Shown here in pieces: positions 1 to 8,920 of a DNA stretch of 64,000 nt (its first letter is position 1; each line of letters opens with the position of its first letter). The DNA is from Streptomyces alfalfae (GTDB lineage: Bacteria; Actinomycetota; Actinomycetes; Streptomycetales; Streptomycetaceae). Location of the stretch: the NCBI RefSeq assembly GCF_004127445.1, contig NZ_QEXM01000043.1:496001-560000 (forward strand), read 5' to 3'. The translations under genes and the position numbers were made by a program. The notes under the pieces are model-generated. The model made no database searches. It was not told the origin of the DNA and saw only the letters and a list, made by a program, of their open reading frames with translations.

Positions 1-1
1 C

Positions 2-190
2 TCCGCGCTGGGCCGGCAGATCGAGTTCCTCACCCGCGAAGTCGAAGAGGCAGCCGAAGACCTCGGTGCGACCGTCGCCGTCCTGCCCCCGCACCGCACC
101 CCCGTGCTGCGCACCCGCCCGCGCCCGGCCGTGGACACCACACCGCCCGCGCCGCCGCCCCGCGCCAGCACGACCGCCCGCCACCGTTAG
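2..190 (+). CDS. 3' end of an unrecognised protein (runs off left edge)
   Basis: The reading frame is open from the first base of the window and ends at TAG 188-190. The visible 62 residues begin with an amphipathic, acidic helix-like stretch (QIEFLTREVEEAAEDLG) followed by a Pro/Arg/Thr-rich tail. This Pro/Ala/Arg-rich C-terminal tail is typical of the small proteins in this island. The next gene begins 11 nt downstream, so the two are probably co-transcribed. Family and function cannot be told from this fragment. Confidence 0.5.
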   Translation, partial: SALGRQIEFLTREVEEAAEDLGATVAVLPPHRTPVLRTRPRPAVDTTPPAPPPRASTTARHR

Positions 191-200
191 GAGATCCGCA

Positions 201-449
201 TTGCCCGAAGCAGCAGCAGAGCCGTTCATGCCGATCCGGCACACCATCACCGGCGAGATCACCACCACCGGCTACAACGCCGCCGCCCGGCGGATCCTGC
301 TCCAGGACGGCTTCGAAGAAACGCCCGGCTGCGCCTGCCGAGTGACAGAACTCGGTACGGAGCAGGCGCACGGGGCTGCCCAGCAACCGGCTAGCTGCTC
401 GTCGCCGGCCGTCCCGTGCCCCTGGACCGAGCCCTCGGTCGGCCGGTGA
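201..449 (+). CDS. small protein with one 'GF' module
   Basis: TTG start at 201 is preceded by TAGGAGA about 8 nt upstream; the product is 82 aa. Residues about 10-40 (TGYNAAARRILLQDGFEETP) match a module seen in other proteins of this window (16703, 17433, 18188, 27894): a helix ending in LL-x3-GF followed by a short strand. The remainder after the module is low-complexity and ends early compared with the paralogues, so the gene may be frameshifted or truncated. Function unknown. Confidence 0.45.
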   Translation: MPEAAAEPFMPIRHTITGEITTTGYNAAARRILLQDGFEETPGCACRVTELGTEQAHGAAQQPASCSSPAVPCPWTEPSVGR

Positions 450-580
450 GCGCCGACGGTACGCCCCGGTTGGCCCGCTCGCCGATGTCGGCACAGCCCG
501 TGATCCCCTCCGAGAGCGGCCGGCCTCTTTAGCGCATCGCCCACCCCGACCCCACCCACACCTGTTGAAGGGTTCTCGTT

Positions 581-1784
581 TTGACCACACCCGGGCCTAC
601 CAGATCAGCGCGCACCAAGGGCGGCGAACTACGGGCCAAGGTGGCCCGACTGCTGGCCGACCGGCCGGCGGATAAGCTCACCATCGGGGACATGGCCAGG
701 CAGCTGGGCCACTCCCACGGCGCCGTCCGCAACGCCGCCCTCACCCTGGTGCGACGCGGCGAGGCCGATCAAAGCGGGACCGGACAACCGCAGTTCCGCG
801 CGAACGCGAAGACCGCCGCAGCCGCGCAGAGGGCTGTGATCAGCCCACCGGGCACTCACGCTCCCCGCGCCCAGGCGGCCACGGCCCGTACGACCTACAC
901 CGCAGCAGCCGCGCCCAAGCAGACCGGGCCGATCCGCCGCGCGGGGGGGCCAGCTTTACCATCCCCGGGAGCTGGCCGATCTGCCCGACGTCGAGGCGTT
1001 GAATCGCTTGCGCGACGCCGACGTGCCGGTGCTGCTCTACGGCCCTCCGGGCACCGGCAAGACGAGTTTGGTCGAGGCGGCGTTCCCGGACCTGCTCACC
1101 GTCGCCGGTGACGGCGACACCACGGTCGGCGACTTGATCGGCGAGTACACACAGGATGACGCGGGAGCCTACGTCTTCCAGTACGGTCCGCTGGTCACCG
1201 CGATGACCGAGGGCCGCGCCCTGCTGATCGACGATGCCACCTTGATCTCACCGAAGGTCCTGGCGGCGCTGTATCCCGCGATGGACGGGCGCAGGCAGAT
1301 CCAGGTCAAGGCCCACAAGGGCGAGACCATCAAGGCCGAGCCGGGCTTCTACGTGGTGGCGGGCCACAATCCCGGCGTCCATGGGGCGGTGTTGACGGAG
1401 GCGCTCGCGAGCCGGTTCAGCGTGCAGATCCAGATCGGCACGGACTACGACCTCGCCCTGGCCTTGAGGATCGATGCCCGGGTGGTCCGGGTCGCCCGAC
1501 ACCTCGCCCAGCAGGTCGAACTCGGCGAGCTGGGCTGGGCCCCCCAACTGCGGGAACTGCTCAGCTACCAGAAGACCGAGGCCGTCCTCGGCACCAAAGC
1601 CGCGCTCGCGAACCTCGTCGGCATCGCTCCTGTGGAGGATCGCGACGCCGTCGCCGACGCCGTCACGAAGGCTGTCGGCATCAAGAAGATCGCACCTCTC
1701 ACCCTCGGCAAGCAGCTCCCCGCCTCAGCCGCCCGGCAGCCTCCGGGCAGCACCGGCTCCGCACACCGGGGCCGCCCGCGATGA
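581..1784 (+). pseudogene. HTH + MoxR-type AAA ATPase, frameshifted at a G tract
   Basis: TTG start at 581 follows GAAGGGT. The first frame encodes a winged-helix-like segment (residues about 15-65, with TIGDMARQLGHSHGAVRNAA). After the seven-G run at 943-949 the homologous reading moves one frame: QLYHPRELADLPDVEALNRL leads into a AAA core with Walker A GPPGTGKT, about 1031-1054. The rest is a MoxR/AAA_5-type domain (ALYPAMDGR, then EALASRFSVQIQI near the sensor region). An independent start at 999 would give only the ATPase. A homopolymer error or a real frameshift are both possible. Its stop overlaps the start of the VWA gene by 4 nt, the usual MoxR-VWA pairing, suggesting a chaperone-like remodelling complex. 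Confidence 0.7.
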
Positions 1785-3571
1785 GCGCCCACCACCACAT
1801 CCAGTCCATGCCGGACGACGACGCCGACCTCGCGCGCTGGGACGACGACGGCGCACCGCCCGTGCAACCCCGCTCCTCCCCGGCCGCGTGGCTGCGCGTG
1901 GGAGCCGAACTCGGCGACCGGCTGGTCGCCCTCTCCGGCCGCCAGGACCTCCTCGTCACCTGCCGCCCCGGCACACGCAGCGGCGCACCGGCCGCCTACT
2001 TCCCCACGCTGGGCGAGGTCGAGTTCGACGCCCGCCTGTTCGCACCCCTCCAGCCCCACGAGATCCATCCGCGAATCGTGGGCGACGAGGACCGGTATCC
2101 CGCCGCCTGGGGAGTGTTCGTCCACGAGGCCGCGCACGCGGCCCACTCCGTCTGGACACAGCCTGCCGGAGCCAACCCCCGCGTCGTCGAGGCCGCGCTC
2201 CTGCTGGAGGAGAGCCGCGTCGAAGGCGCGCACCTGATCACGCGGCCCACGGACCGCACGTACCTGCGCACCAGCGCCCGAACCCTGGTCATGCCCGACA
2301 TCAACCACCCCGCCCTCCAGGGCATCGAGCAGGCCGCCGCCGCGGCAGCCCTGATCCTCGGCCGCCGGGACGTCGGCATCCTGGACGCCGGCGAGACCCG
2401 GGCCGTCGCCGAACTGTGCGAAAAGGTGCTGGGCCAAGACCTGCTGACCACCCTCACCAGCATCTGGACAGCAGCTCACCAGTGCGCCGACCACGACGCC
2501 ACGACCATGCTCGCGCACGGTCAACAATGGTGCGACGCTCTGGACGCCGCGGCCCCCGCCCTGCCCGTGCCGGAGGGCCTCTCCGATCTGCTGACCGGCG
2601 CCGTGAAGGTCGTCATGGACCACGCGGCAGCCACCGACGCGGCCGACCTCGCGGCACAGGACGCAGCGGCCAACGCCATGGCGTCGCGCTCCAAGGCGCA
2701 GGCTCAGGACCGCGCCCAGCGAGCCCGCCAGCGACGCAAAGCCGCCGCCACCGCCAAGTCGGTCTTCAACGCCCGTAGCACCACCGTCCACCCCGACGGC
2801 ACACCGGCACCCTCCGGCAACCCGGTCACCGGCACCCGCAGGCCCACCGTCGCCGAGCAGAGTGCCGCCGCACGCCTGAGCCGCGCCCTGCGTGCCGCCG
2901 CCTACCGCGAGCGGACCGAGGAACGGACCACCAGCCCCACCCCGCCCGGCCGCCTCAACATGCGCGCGGCCCTCGCCCGCGACGCTCAGCGCGCCGCCGG
3001 GTCGGTCCCCACCGCAGAACCGTTCACCCACACCCGCCGCCGGAACTCCCCCACCCCACCACTGCGTGTGGGGATCGCCGTCGACGTCTCCGGCTCCATG
3101 CGCGCCGCCTGCAAGCCCGTCGCCTCCGCTGCCTGGATCGTGGCACGCGCAGCAGCCCTGACCGACCCCGACTCCCGCACCGCCACCATCGCCTACGACA
3201 GGCACCTAACCGCACTGACCCGACCCACCCACCGAGCACCTGAGCGCGTGACGACGTTCGATGCCACCGGCGGCCACCACAACCTCGCCGACGCCATCGA
3301 CGCACTCGACCACGGCCTCGAACTCAGCCGCCCCGGCGCCGGCCGCCTCCTCGTGATCGTCACCGACGCCCACTACGGCAGCGACGAAACCGCTCAAGCC
3401 GTCACCCGCGTCAAGCAGCTCACGACCGCCGGCTGCGCCGTACTCCAGCTCACCCTCACCGCGGAATCCCGCCACTTGCCGGGGACCACCTTGCTGCACC
3501 TGCCCCAGCCCTCCAGCGCTCCCGCCGCCATCGCCAAGGCGGCCACAGACGCCATCCGCAGGACCCGCTGA
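1781..3571 (+). CDS. VWA-domain protein with HEXXH motif, partner of the AAA ATPase
   Basis: 596 aa; ATG at 1781 overlaps the ATPase stop (ATGA). Residues 115-119 read HEAAH, an HEXXH zinc-binding signature, in an N-terminal domain of about 350 residues. A basic, Ala-rich linker follows (about 300-390). The C-terminal VWA domain has a MIDAS motif DVSGSM at about 435-440 and a downstream VIVTDAHYGSDE segment. MoxR-type ATPases and VWA proteins commonly act as pairs that remodel or insert cofactors into target proteins; that role here is inference. The combination of an HEXXH N-domain with a VWA C-domain resembles predicted metallopeptidase-VWA proteins. No target gene is obvious next to it. 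Confidence 0.75.
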   Translation: MSAHHHIQSMPDDDADLARWDDDGAPPVQPRSSPAAWLRVGAELGDRLVALSGRQDLLVTCRPGTRSGAPAAYFPTLGEVEFDARLFAPLQPHEIHPRIVGDEDRYPAAWGVFVHEAAHAAHSVWTQPAGANPRVVEAALLLEESRVEGAHLITRPTDRTYLRTSARTLVMPDINHPALQGIEQAAAAAALILGRRDVGILDAGETRAVAELCEKVLGQDLLTTLTSIWTAAHQCADHDATTMLAHGQQWCDALDAAAPALPVPEGLSDLLTGAVKVVMDHAAATDAADLAAQDAAANAMASRSKAQAQDRAQRARQRRKAAATAKSVFNARSTTVHPDGTPAPSGNPVTGTRRPTVAEQSAAARLSRALRAAAYRERTEERTTSPTPPGRLNMRAALARDAQRAAGSVPTAEPFTHTRRRNSPTPPLRVGIAVDVSGSMRAACKPVASAAWIVARAAALTDPDSRTATIAYDRHLTALTRPTHRAPERVTTFDATGGHHNLADAIDALDHGLELSRPGAGRLLVIVTDAHYGSDETAQAVTRVKQLTTAGCAVLQLTLTAESRHLPGTTLLHLPQPSSAPAAIAKAATDAIRRTR

Positions 3572-3680
3572 GACGACGCAGAAGGCGGAAGCGTCCCCGA
3601 GACCACCGCCAAGCACTCCAGACCACCCCCGTCCGCCGCATGACTCGTGCAACCCCAACCGTCAACGAAAGGCACTCGAT

Positions 3681-4087
3681 TTGAAGCCCCAGACCAGCGG
3701 CCCGACCTCGAACGTAACGCCCATCAAACGGAATTCCCCGGGGGTAAGTACGCACTGGACCGTGGAGCACGCCTGCTCCCACCGGGTAGATCACGACCTG
3801 TCCAACCGCCCCGCCGACAAGCGGGCCGGCTTCGCCCGTTGGCTCGCGTCGAAGGACTGCACCGACTGCTGGAAGGCGGCGCGCGACGCCGACTCCGCGT
3901 CCAAGGAGAAGTGGCTCGCGGAGAAGCGCGCCGAGGAGCAGGAGGCAGCCGCCGCCTGGGCCAAGCAGTTCGACATGCCGCAGCTGGAGGGCCCGGCCAA
4001 GGCCCTGGACTGGGGTGAGCGCTCCCGCCATCAGCTGATGATGGCCGCGCACACCGCCCTGGTCGTCGAGGGCTTCTCTGTCAAGTT
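3681..4087 (+). pseudogene. 5' part of a gene split by the Tn554-like transposon
   Basis: TTG start at 3681 with GAAAGG upstream. As it stands the frame continues a few codons into the transposon end and stops at 4101-4103. The visible part has conserved Cys/His spacing (HACSHRVDH, then CTDC) and a charged helix (EKWLAEKRAEEQEAAAAWAK). Joining base 4087 directly to base 14341 restores an open frame in phase, giving a protein of about 195 aa that continues as KLSNREVISWDEADWAEL and ends at 14521. The family is not recognised with certainty; the product is probably cytoplasmic. Confidence 0.7.
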
Positions 4088-4098
4088 CAGCGTGTTGA
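4088..4098 (+). repeat. left terminal inverted repeat of the transposon
   Basis: CAGCGTGTTGA; exact inverse of 14330-14340. Similarity between the two ends drops immediately inside the 11 bp. It provides the last codons and, just beyond, the stop of the interrupted upstream gene. Confidence 0.65.
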
Positions 4099-4189
4099 GC
4101 TGAGCGGTTCCAGAAACAGCGCCATCACTGACCCAACCCTCGACCAAGCGGGACCTATCGGTACGGCTGCAATGACTACTGCAACTCCT

Positions 4190-4231
4190 CTTGCATGTTC
4201 TATGCCATACCCCATAAGTTACCGACAGGTA
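4190..4231 (+). promoter_or_regulatory. candidate promoter and TetR operator of the cargo operon
   Basis: TTGCAT at 4190-4195, 17 bp, then ATAAGT at 4213-4218 resembles a sigma-70-type promoter. An interrupted palindrome TACC-GACA-GGTA (4220-4231) sits immediately downstream of the -10-like box, where a repressor would block initiation. The next gene is a TetR-family regulator, so autoregulation is likely. The operator core resembles TTACCGACGGGTTACC upstream of the hydrolase gene at 57248. Confidence 0.4.
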
Positions 4232-4279
4232 GCCCATCCGTTCGTGGAGGCCACGTCATCGTCGGGAGGTTTTGGGCAG

Positions 4280-4897
4280 GTGAGTCCGCGCAGGAGTGAG
4301 AGCCGTGACCGGATGATCCTCAGCGCCGCTGCGCTGCTGCGTGAGTACGGGGCGAGCGCGACCAGCATCGACCGGGTGCTCGCTCACAGCGGGGCTCCCC
4401 GGGGTTCGGTGTATCACCACTTCCCCGGCGGGCGGGCGCAGCTCATCGATGAGGCGGTGGCCTTGGCGGGGGATTTCATCGCGGGCCTGATCGATGCCGC
4501 GATGCAGGCGGATGATCCGGTGGAGGCGGTCGACGCGTTCTTCGTGCTGTGGCGCGACCGGCTGGTGGAGAGCGGGTTCCGGGCCGGGTGCCCGATCGTG
4601 GCGGTGGCCGTCGAGACCAACGACGACGCACCCCAGCTCGCCCGCTCCGCCGCCGCCGTCTTCGCCCGCTGGCAGGAAGCCCTCGCAGGTCTCCTCGTCC
4701 GGCATGGGCTGACAGAGGAGCGCAGCCGCCGGCTCGGCGCCTTCATCATCGCCGCGGTCGAAGGCGCGGTGATCATGTGCCGGGCCGAGCAGAGCACCGC
4801 CCCCATCGAGGCCGCCGCCGCCGAGATCCACGACCTGCTCCTCTACGCCCTGGGTGACCGCCCGGGCACTGGATCCGGGCCCCGGCCCAAGGCGTAG
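4280..4897 (+). CDS. TetR-family transcriptional regulator
   Basis: 205 aa from GTG 4280, chosen because GGGAGG lies about 10 nt upstream; a longer in-phase frame from 4172 has no RBS. The N-terminal HTH is clear (SRDRMILSAAALLREYG, then RGSVYHHFPGGRAQLI). The ligand domain (CPIVAVAVETNDDAPQLARS, then FIIAAVEGAVIMCRAEQS) resembles the LmrA/YxaF branch of TetR regulators. It heads the cargo operon and probably represses it until an acyl-CoA-like or aromatic ligand binds; the ligand is inference. Confidence 0.85.
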   Translation: MSPRRSESRDRMILSAAALLREYGASATSIDRVLAHSGAPRGSVYHHFPGGRAQLIDEAVALAGDFIAGLIDAAMQADDPVEAVDAFFVLWRDRLVESGFRAGCPIVAVAVETNDDAPQLARSAAAVFARWQEALAGLLVRHGLTEERSRRLGAFIIAAVEGAVIMCRAEQSTAPIEAAAAEIHDLLLYALGDRPGTGSGPRPKA

Positions 4898-4942
4898 CCC
4901 GCAGACCTTGACCCGCGTCAGATCAGTAACGAAGGAGTCGCC

Positions 4943-5614
4943 ATGCCCTCGCTCGACCGCCACGACAACGTCTTCGTCCTCGACCTCGGAGACGGAGAGA
5001 ACCGCTTCCACCCCGACTGGATCACCGCCGTCGGCGCCGCGCTCGACGAGGTGGAGAAGGCGGAGGGGCCCCGCGCCCTGGTCACCGCCGCCACGGGGAA
5101 GTTCTACTCCAACGGGCTCGACCTGGAGTGGCTGTTCGCCCACGCCGACCAGCACCAGGACTACGTCGTCTCCGTCCACGAGCTGTTCGCGCGGATGCTG
5201 TCACTGCCGGTCATCACGGTCGCCGCGCTGCAGGGGCACACCTTCGCCGCCGGCGCCATGTTCTCCCTGGCCCACGACTTCCGTGTCATGCGCGCCGACC
5301 GCGGCTACTGGTGCCTGCCCGAAGCCGACATCAACATCCCCTTCACCCCCGGCATGGCCGCACTCATCCAGTCCCGCCTGGCGCCGCAGACCGCGCACAC
5401 GGCCATGCTCACCGCCCACCGCTACGGCGGCACCGACGCCGCGGCCGCCGGCATCGTCGACCAGGCCGCCGCCGAGGAAGCCGTGCGAGCCACCGCGATC
5501 GAGATCGCCCAGGCACAGGTGAACAAGGCCGGCGACACCCTGGGCACCATCAAGGCCCGCATGTACGCCCCGGCCCTGGCCACCCTGCGCGACACCACCA
5601 ACCCGCTCGGCTGA
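4943..5614 (+). CDS. enoyl-CoA hydratase/isomerase family protein
   Basis: 223 aa, RBS GAAGGAG 7-8 nt before ATG 4943. It has the crotonase fold signatures: an oxyanion-hole strand near residue 50 (ATGKFYSNGLDLEWL) and the second backbone loop near 95 (ALQGHTFAAGAMFSLAHDFR). It is shorter than most hydratases (about 260 aa) and lacks a clear pair of catalytic glutamates, so an isomerase role (delta3/delta2-enoyl-CoA) is as likely as hydration. It lies 45 nt after the TetR gene and before the oxidoreductase, consistent with one operon for processing acyl-CoA compounds. Confidence 0.8.
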   Translation: MPSLDRHDNVFVLDLGDGENRFHPDWITAVGAALDEVEKAEGPRALVTAATGKFYSNGLDLEWLFAHADQHQDYVVSVHELFARMLSLPVITVAALQGHTFAAGAMFSLAHDFRVMRADRGYWCLPEADINIPFTPGMAALIQSRLAPQTAHTAMLTAHRYGGTDAAAAGIVDQAAAEEAVRATAIEIAQAQVNKAGDTLGTIKARMYAPALATLRDTTNPLG

Positions 5615-5708
5615 ACCGGCACCTCACCGACCGCACCACCCCGCCCTCGGGAAGTTCTGCCCGGGGGCGGGCCGTCCCCACCGTCCACCGCCTGAGGAGA
5701 CAGGACTG

Positions 5709-7952
5709 ATGACCGCCTCCACCGAGACCTGGCACAAGAGCGCGTGCATCCTGTGCGAGAACAACTGCGGCATCCAGATCCAGACCGACGGCCGCCGCTT
5801 CGCCAAGATCCGCGGCGACAAGGACCACGTCGCCACCGCCGGCTACACCTGCAACAAGGCCCTGCGCCTGGACCACTACCAAAACGGCGGCACCCGCCTC
5901 ACCACACCGCTGCGGCGGGAGGAGGACGACAGCTTTACTCCCATCGACTGGGACACCGCCATCCGTGAGATCGCCGCCCGGCTCGAGACCGTGCGCGACA
6001 CCCACGGCGGCGAATCGATCTTCTTCTATGGGGGCGGCGGACAGGGCAACCACCTCGGCGGCGCCTACAGCGGCGCCCTGCTGCGCGCCCTCGGCGCCCG
6101 CTACCGCTCCAACCCCCTCGCCCAGGAGAAGACCGGCGAGGGACACGTCGACGCCCACCTCACCGGCGGACACACCACCGGCGACTTCACCCGCGCCGAG
6201 GTCTCGCTCTTCCTCGGCAAAAACCCCTGGCAGTCCCACGGCGTCCCGCGCGCCCGCACCGTGCTCAAGGACATCGCCAAGGACCCCGCCCGCACGATGA
6301 TCGTCGTCGACCCGGTCCGCACCGAGACAGCCGACCTCGCCGACATCCACCTCCAGGTCAAGCCCGGCACCGACGCCTGGTGCCTGGCCGGCCTCCTCGG
6401 CATCCTGGTCCAAGAAGACCTCCTCGACCACGCCTTCCTCGCCGCCCGCACCACCGGCGCCGACACCGTCATCGCCCAGCTCAAGGCGGTGGACGTCGCC
6501 GCCTGCGCGCGGACCTGCGGCGTGGACGAGGACCTGCTGCGCCGGACCGCCCGCGTCATCGGCAACGCCTCCAGCGTCGCCACGTACGAGGACCTGGGCG
6601 TCCAGCAAGGGCCCAACAGCACGCTGGTGTCCTACCTCAACAAGCTGACCTGGCTGCTGACCGGAAACTTCGCCAAGCCCGGCGCCATGCAGCCCCACTC
6701 GTGGATCGCCCCGCTGGCCCGCTACTCCACCCACCCGCGCCACACCCCCGTCACCGGAGCGCGGATGCCCGGCGGCCTGGTCCCCTGCAACGTCATCGCC
6801 GAGGAGATCCTCACCGACCACCCCGACCGGTTCCGCGCGATGATCATCGAGTCGTCCAACCCCGCGCACTCCCTGGCCGACTCCGCCGCCTTCGCCAAGG
6901 CGCTCGCCGCGCTCGACCTGGTCGTCGTCATCGACATCGCCCTGACCGAGACCGGCCGCCAGGCCGACTACGTCCTTCCCGCCGCTTCGCAGTTCGAGAA
7001 GTGGGAGGCGACGTTCTTCACCTTCGAGTTCCCCCACAACACCTTCCACCTTCGCGCTCCGGTCCTCGACCCCCTGCCCGGCACCCTGCCCGAACCCGAG
7101 ATCTACGCCCGCCTTGTCCGCGAACTGGACGCCGTCCCCCGCTCCAGGCTCACCGCGCTGCGCGCGGCGGCCCGCCTGGGCCGCACCCCGTACAAGCTCG
7201 CCTTCGCCGCCCTGGCCGTCCTCGACAAGTCCACTCTCGCCATGGCCCCGCACCTGCTGTACGAGACACTCGGCCCCACCCTCCCCGACAGGGCCCGCTC
7301 CGCCGCCGTGCTGTGGGCGCTCGCACAGCGCATCGCCAAGGAGCACCCGGCCGCCATGCGCCGGGCCGGACACCGAAACGCCGACGCCCTGTTCGACGCG
7401 ATGCTGGAAGGCCGGTCCGGGATCACATTCACCGAGGACGAGTACGCCGACGCCTGGAACTACGTCCCCCACCCCGGCCACCGCATCCCGCTGCCCATCC
7501 CCGAACTCCTCGGCCTCCTCGCCGACCTGGACACCACCCCGGCCGTCCACACCACCGAGGACTTCCCCATCGTCCTGGCCGCCGGCCAGCGCCGGGCCTT
7601 CACCGCGAACACGATCTTCCGCGACAACACCTGGCGCAAGCGCGACCGCCAGGGCACCCTGCGCGTCAGCCCCCACGACGCCGAACAGCTCGGCCTGTCC
7701 GACGGCGCCCCCGCGCAGATCACCACGAGCCGCGGCACCGCTCAGGCACTCGTCGAGATCGACGACCGCCTGCAACCCGGCCACGCGGCCCTGCCCAACG
7801 GCTTCGGCCTCGACCTGCCCACCCAGGACGGCGGCACCGAACGCACCGGCGTCGCCCTGAACACCCTCACCGACCTCACCTGGCGCGACCCCATCGCCGC
7901 AACCCCCTGGCACAAGCACGTCCCCGCCCGCATCGAGCCCCTTCCCGCCTGA
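5709..7952 (+). CDS. molybdopterin-dependent oxidoreductase (formate dehydrogenase/nitrate reductase superfamily)
   Basis: 747 aa; ATG 5709 with GAGGAG upstream. The N-terminus has a 4Fe-4S binding motif C13-x2-C16-x3-C20-x27-C48. The MopB catalytic domain follows (PIDWDTAIREIAARLE; SIFFYGGGGQGNHLGG) and a C-terminal MopB cofactor-binding domain (TANTIFRDNTWRKRDRQGTL; VSPHDAEQLGLSDGAPAQI). No twin-arginine signal is present, so it should be cytoplasmic. Partner Fe-S or flavin subunits are not adjacent. Enzymes of this type oxidise or reduce small organic substrates by oxygen-atom or hydride transfer; the actual substrate is unknown. Confidence 0.85.
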   Translation: MTASTETWHKSACILCENNCGIQIQTDGRRFAKIRGDKDHVATAGYTCNKALRLDHYQNGGTRLTTPLRREEDDSFTPIDWDTAIREIAARLETVRDTHGGESIFFYGGGGQGNHLGGAYSGALLRALGARYRSNPLAQEKTGEGHVDAHLTGGHTTGDFTRAEVSLFLGKNPWQSHGVPRARTVLKDIAKDPARTMIVVDPVRTETADLADIHLQVKPGTDAWCLAGLLGILVQEDLLDHAFLAARTTGADTVIAQLKAVDVAACARTCGVDEDLLRRTARVIGNASSVATYEDLGVQQGPNSTLVSYLNKLTWLLTGNFAKPGAMQPHSWIAPLARYSTHPRHTPVTGARMPGGLVPCNVIAEEILTDHPDRFRAMIIESSNPAHSLADSAAFAKALAALDLVVVIDIALTETGRQADYVLPAASQFEKWEATFFTFEFPHNTFHLRAPVLDPLPGTLPEPEIYARLVRELDAVPRSRLTALRAAARLGRTPYKLAFAALAVLDKSTLAMAPHLLYETLGPTLPDRARSAAVLWALAQRIAKEHPAAMRRAGHRNADALFDAMLEGRSGITFTEDEYADAWNYVPHPGHRIPLPIPELLGLLADLDTTPAVHTTEDFPIVLAAGQRRAFTANTIFRDNTWRKRDRQGTLRVSPHDAEQLGLSDGAPAQITTSRGTAQALVEIDDRLQPGHAALPNGFGLDLPTQDGGTERTGVALNTLTDLTWRDPIAATPWHKHVPARIEPLPA

Positions 7953-8009
7953 CGAACACACCGCCCCCACGGCGGCGGCACCACCCGCACCACGCAAGGA
8001 GAACGACCT

Positions 8010-8453
8010 GTGACCACCACCGACTTCGCCGCCATGACCGGCCTGGAACTGATGCGCTGGGTACAGACCGAACGGCCCACCGACATCCCCTCCATCGGCC
8101 GCCTGCTCGGCATGCGCTTCGACGAGGTCGACCACGGCCGCATCGTCATCTCCCTCGACACCCGCCCCGACTTCGCCAACCCCCTCGGCACCGTCCACGG
8201 CGGCATCGCCGCCACCCTCCTCGACTCCGCCATGGGCTGCGCCGTCCACACCACCCTCCCCGCCGGGACCGGCTACACCACCCTCGAACTCAAGGTCAAC
8301 TACATCCGCGCCGCCCGCACCGACGGCCAGACCCTCACCGCCACCGGAACCGTCATCCACGCCGGCCGCCGCACCGCCACCGCCGAAGGCAAAGTCCACG
8401 ACGAACAGGGCAAGCTGATCGCCCACGCCACCACCACCTGCATGATCTTTTAA
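8010..8453 (+). CDS. PaaI-family hotdog-fold thioesterase
   Basis: 147 aa from GTG 8010 with AAGGAG upstream. The hotdog thioesterase signature is clear: ANPLGTVHGGIAATLLDSAM at about residues 53-72, followed by YTTLELKVNYIRAA. These enzymes hydrolyse aryl- or acyl-CoA thioesters in the cytoplasm. It is the last gene of the cargo operon and would release the free acid after the hydratase/oxidoreductase steps. The stop at 8453 is 20 bp from the end of the converging TnpC-like gene. Confidence 0.88.
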   Translation: MTTTDFAAMTGLELMRWVQTERPTDIPSIGRLLGMRFDEVDHGRIVISLDTRPDFANPLGTVHGGIAATLLDSAMGCAVHTTLPAGTGYTTLELKVNYIRAARTDGQTLTATGTVIHAGRRTATAEGKVHDEQGKLIAHATTTCMIF

Positions 8454-8473
8454 AGCGTTCAGCGCAGCCGGCT

Positions 8474-8920
8474 TCAACGGCCGCCGGGGCCACGTTCCGC
8501 GTGTGCCGTCGGCGGTCGAGGCTGCCCGGGCAGCACGTGGATGACAGCGTCACGGTCTGTGAGCTGCTGACGCAGGATCTGGTTCTCGACCGTGACCTGG
8601 TGCAGAGCGCCCACAAGGGCTGCGACATCGGCCTTGAGCTGGCCGATCTCTTCAGCGTCCGCAGCCCGCAGCTCTTTGAGCCGCCGGACCTGCTTACGCA
8701 GCCGTCGCTCGCTGTCCGGCGTCTGCCCCCGAGCGCGCACCCTGTCGTAGAACTCGTTCTTCAGGTCGGTGTGGCGCTGGGTGAGGGCGTTGCGGGGAAC
8801 CTGGGCCTCGGCTGCGAGAGCGACGATGGTCAGGGCGCCGTTTGAGTGTTCGGGGGTTCCGCTCAGGATGCGGTCCATGGCCGCGCGGATCCGCGGCCGT
8901 TCGTCAGGGGACGGGCTCAT
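8474..8920 (-). CDS. TnpC-like (DUF6262-type) transposition accessory protein
   Basis: 148 aa; ATG at 8920 overlaps the stop of the upstream recombinase (ATGA) and has CCAGGAG upstream. Residues about 25-60 look like a small HTH (TIVALAAEAQVPRNALTQRH) and residues 70-125 form a charged coiled coil (ERRLRKQVRRLKELRAAD; QLKADVAALVGALHQVTVEN). Small HTH plus coiled-coil proteins follow the recombinase genes in Tn554-like elements and influence transposition orientation and frequency. The assignment rests on this context and architecture. Confidence 0.7.
   Translation of the reverse strand: MSPSPDERPRIRAAMDRILSGTPEHSNGALTIVALAAEAQVPRNALTQRHTDLKNEFYDRVRARGQTPDSERRLRKQVRRLKELRAADAEEIGQLKADVAALVGALHQVTVENQILRQQLTDRDAVIHVLPGQPRPPTAHAERGPGGR

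Noticed and set aside
5550..8477. A 975-codon open frame on the minus strand opposite the molybdopterin oxidoreductase
   Set aside because: The translated sequence is Gly/Val/Ala-rich with no domain pattern; it is a GC-bias shadow of a gene with clear motifs on the plus strand. Many similar long antisense frames in the window were left out for this reason.
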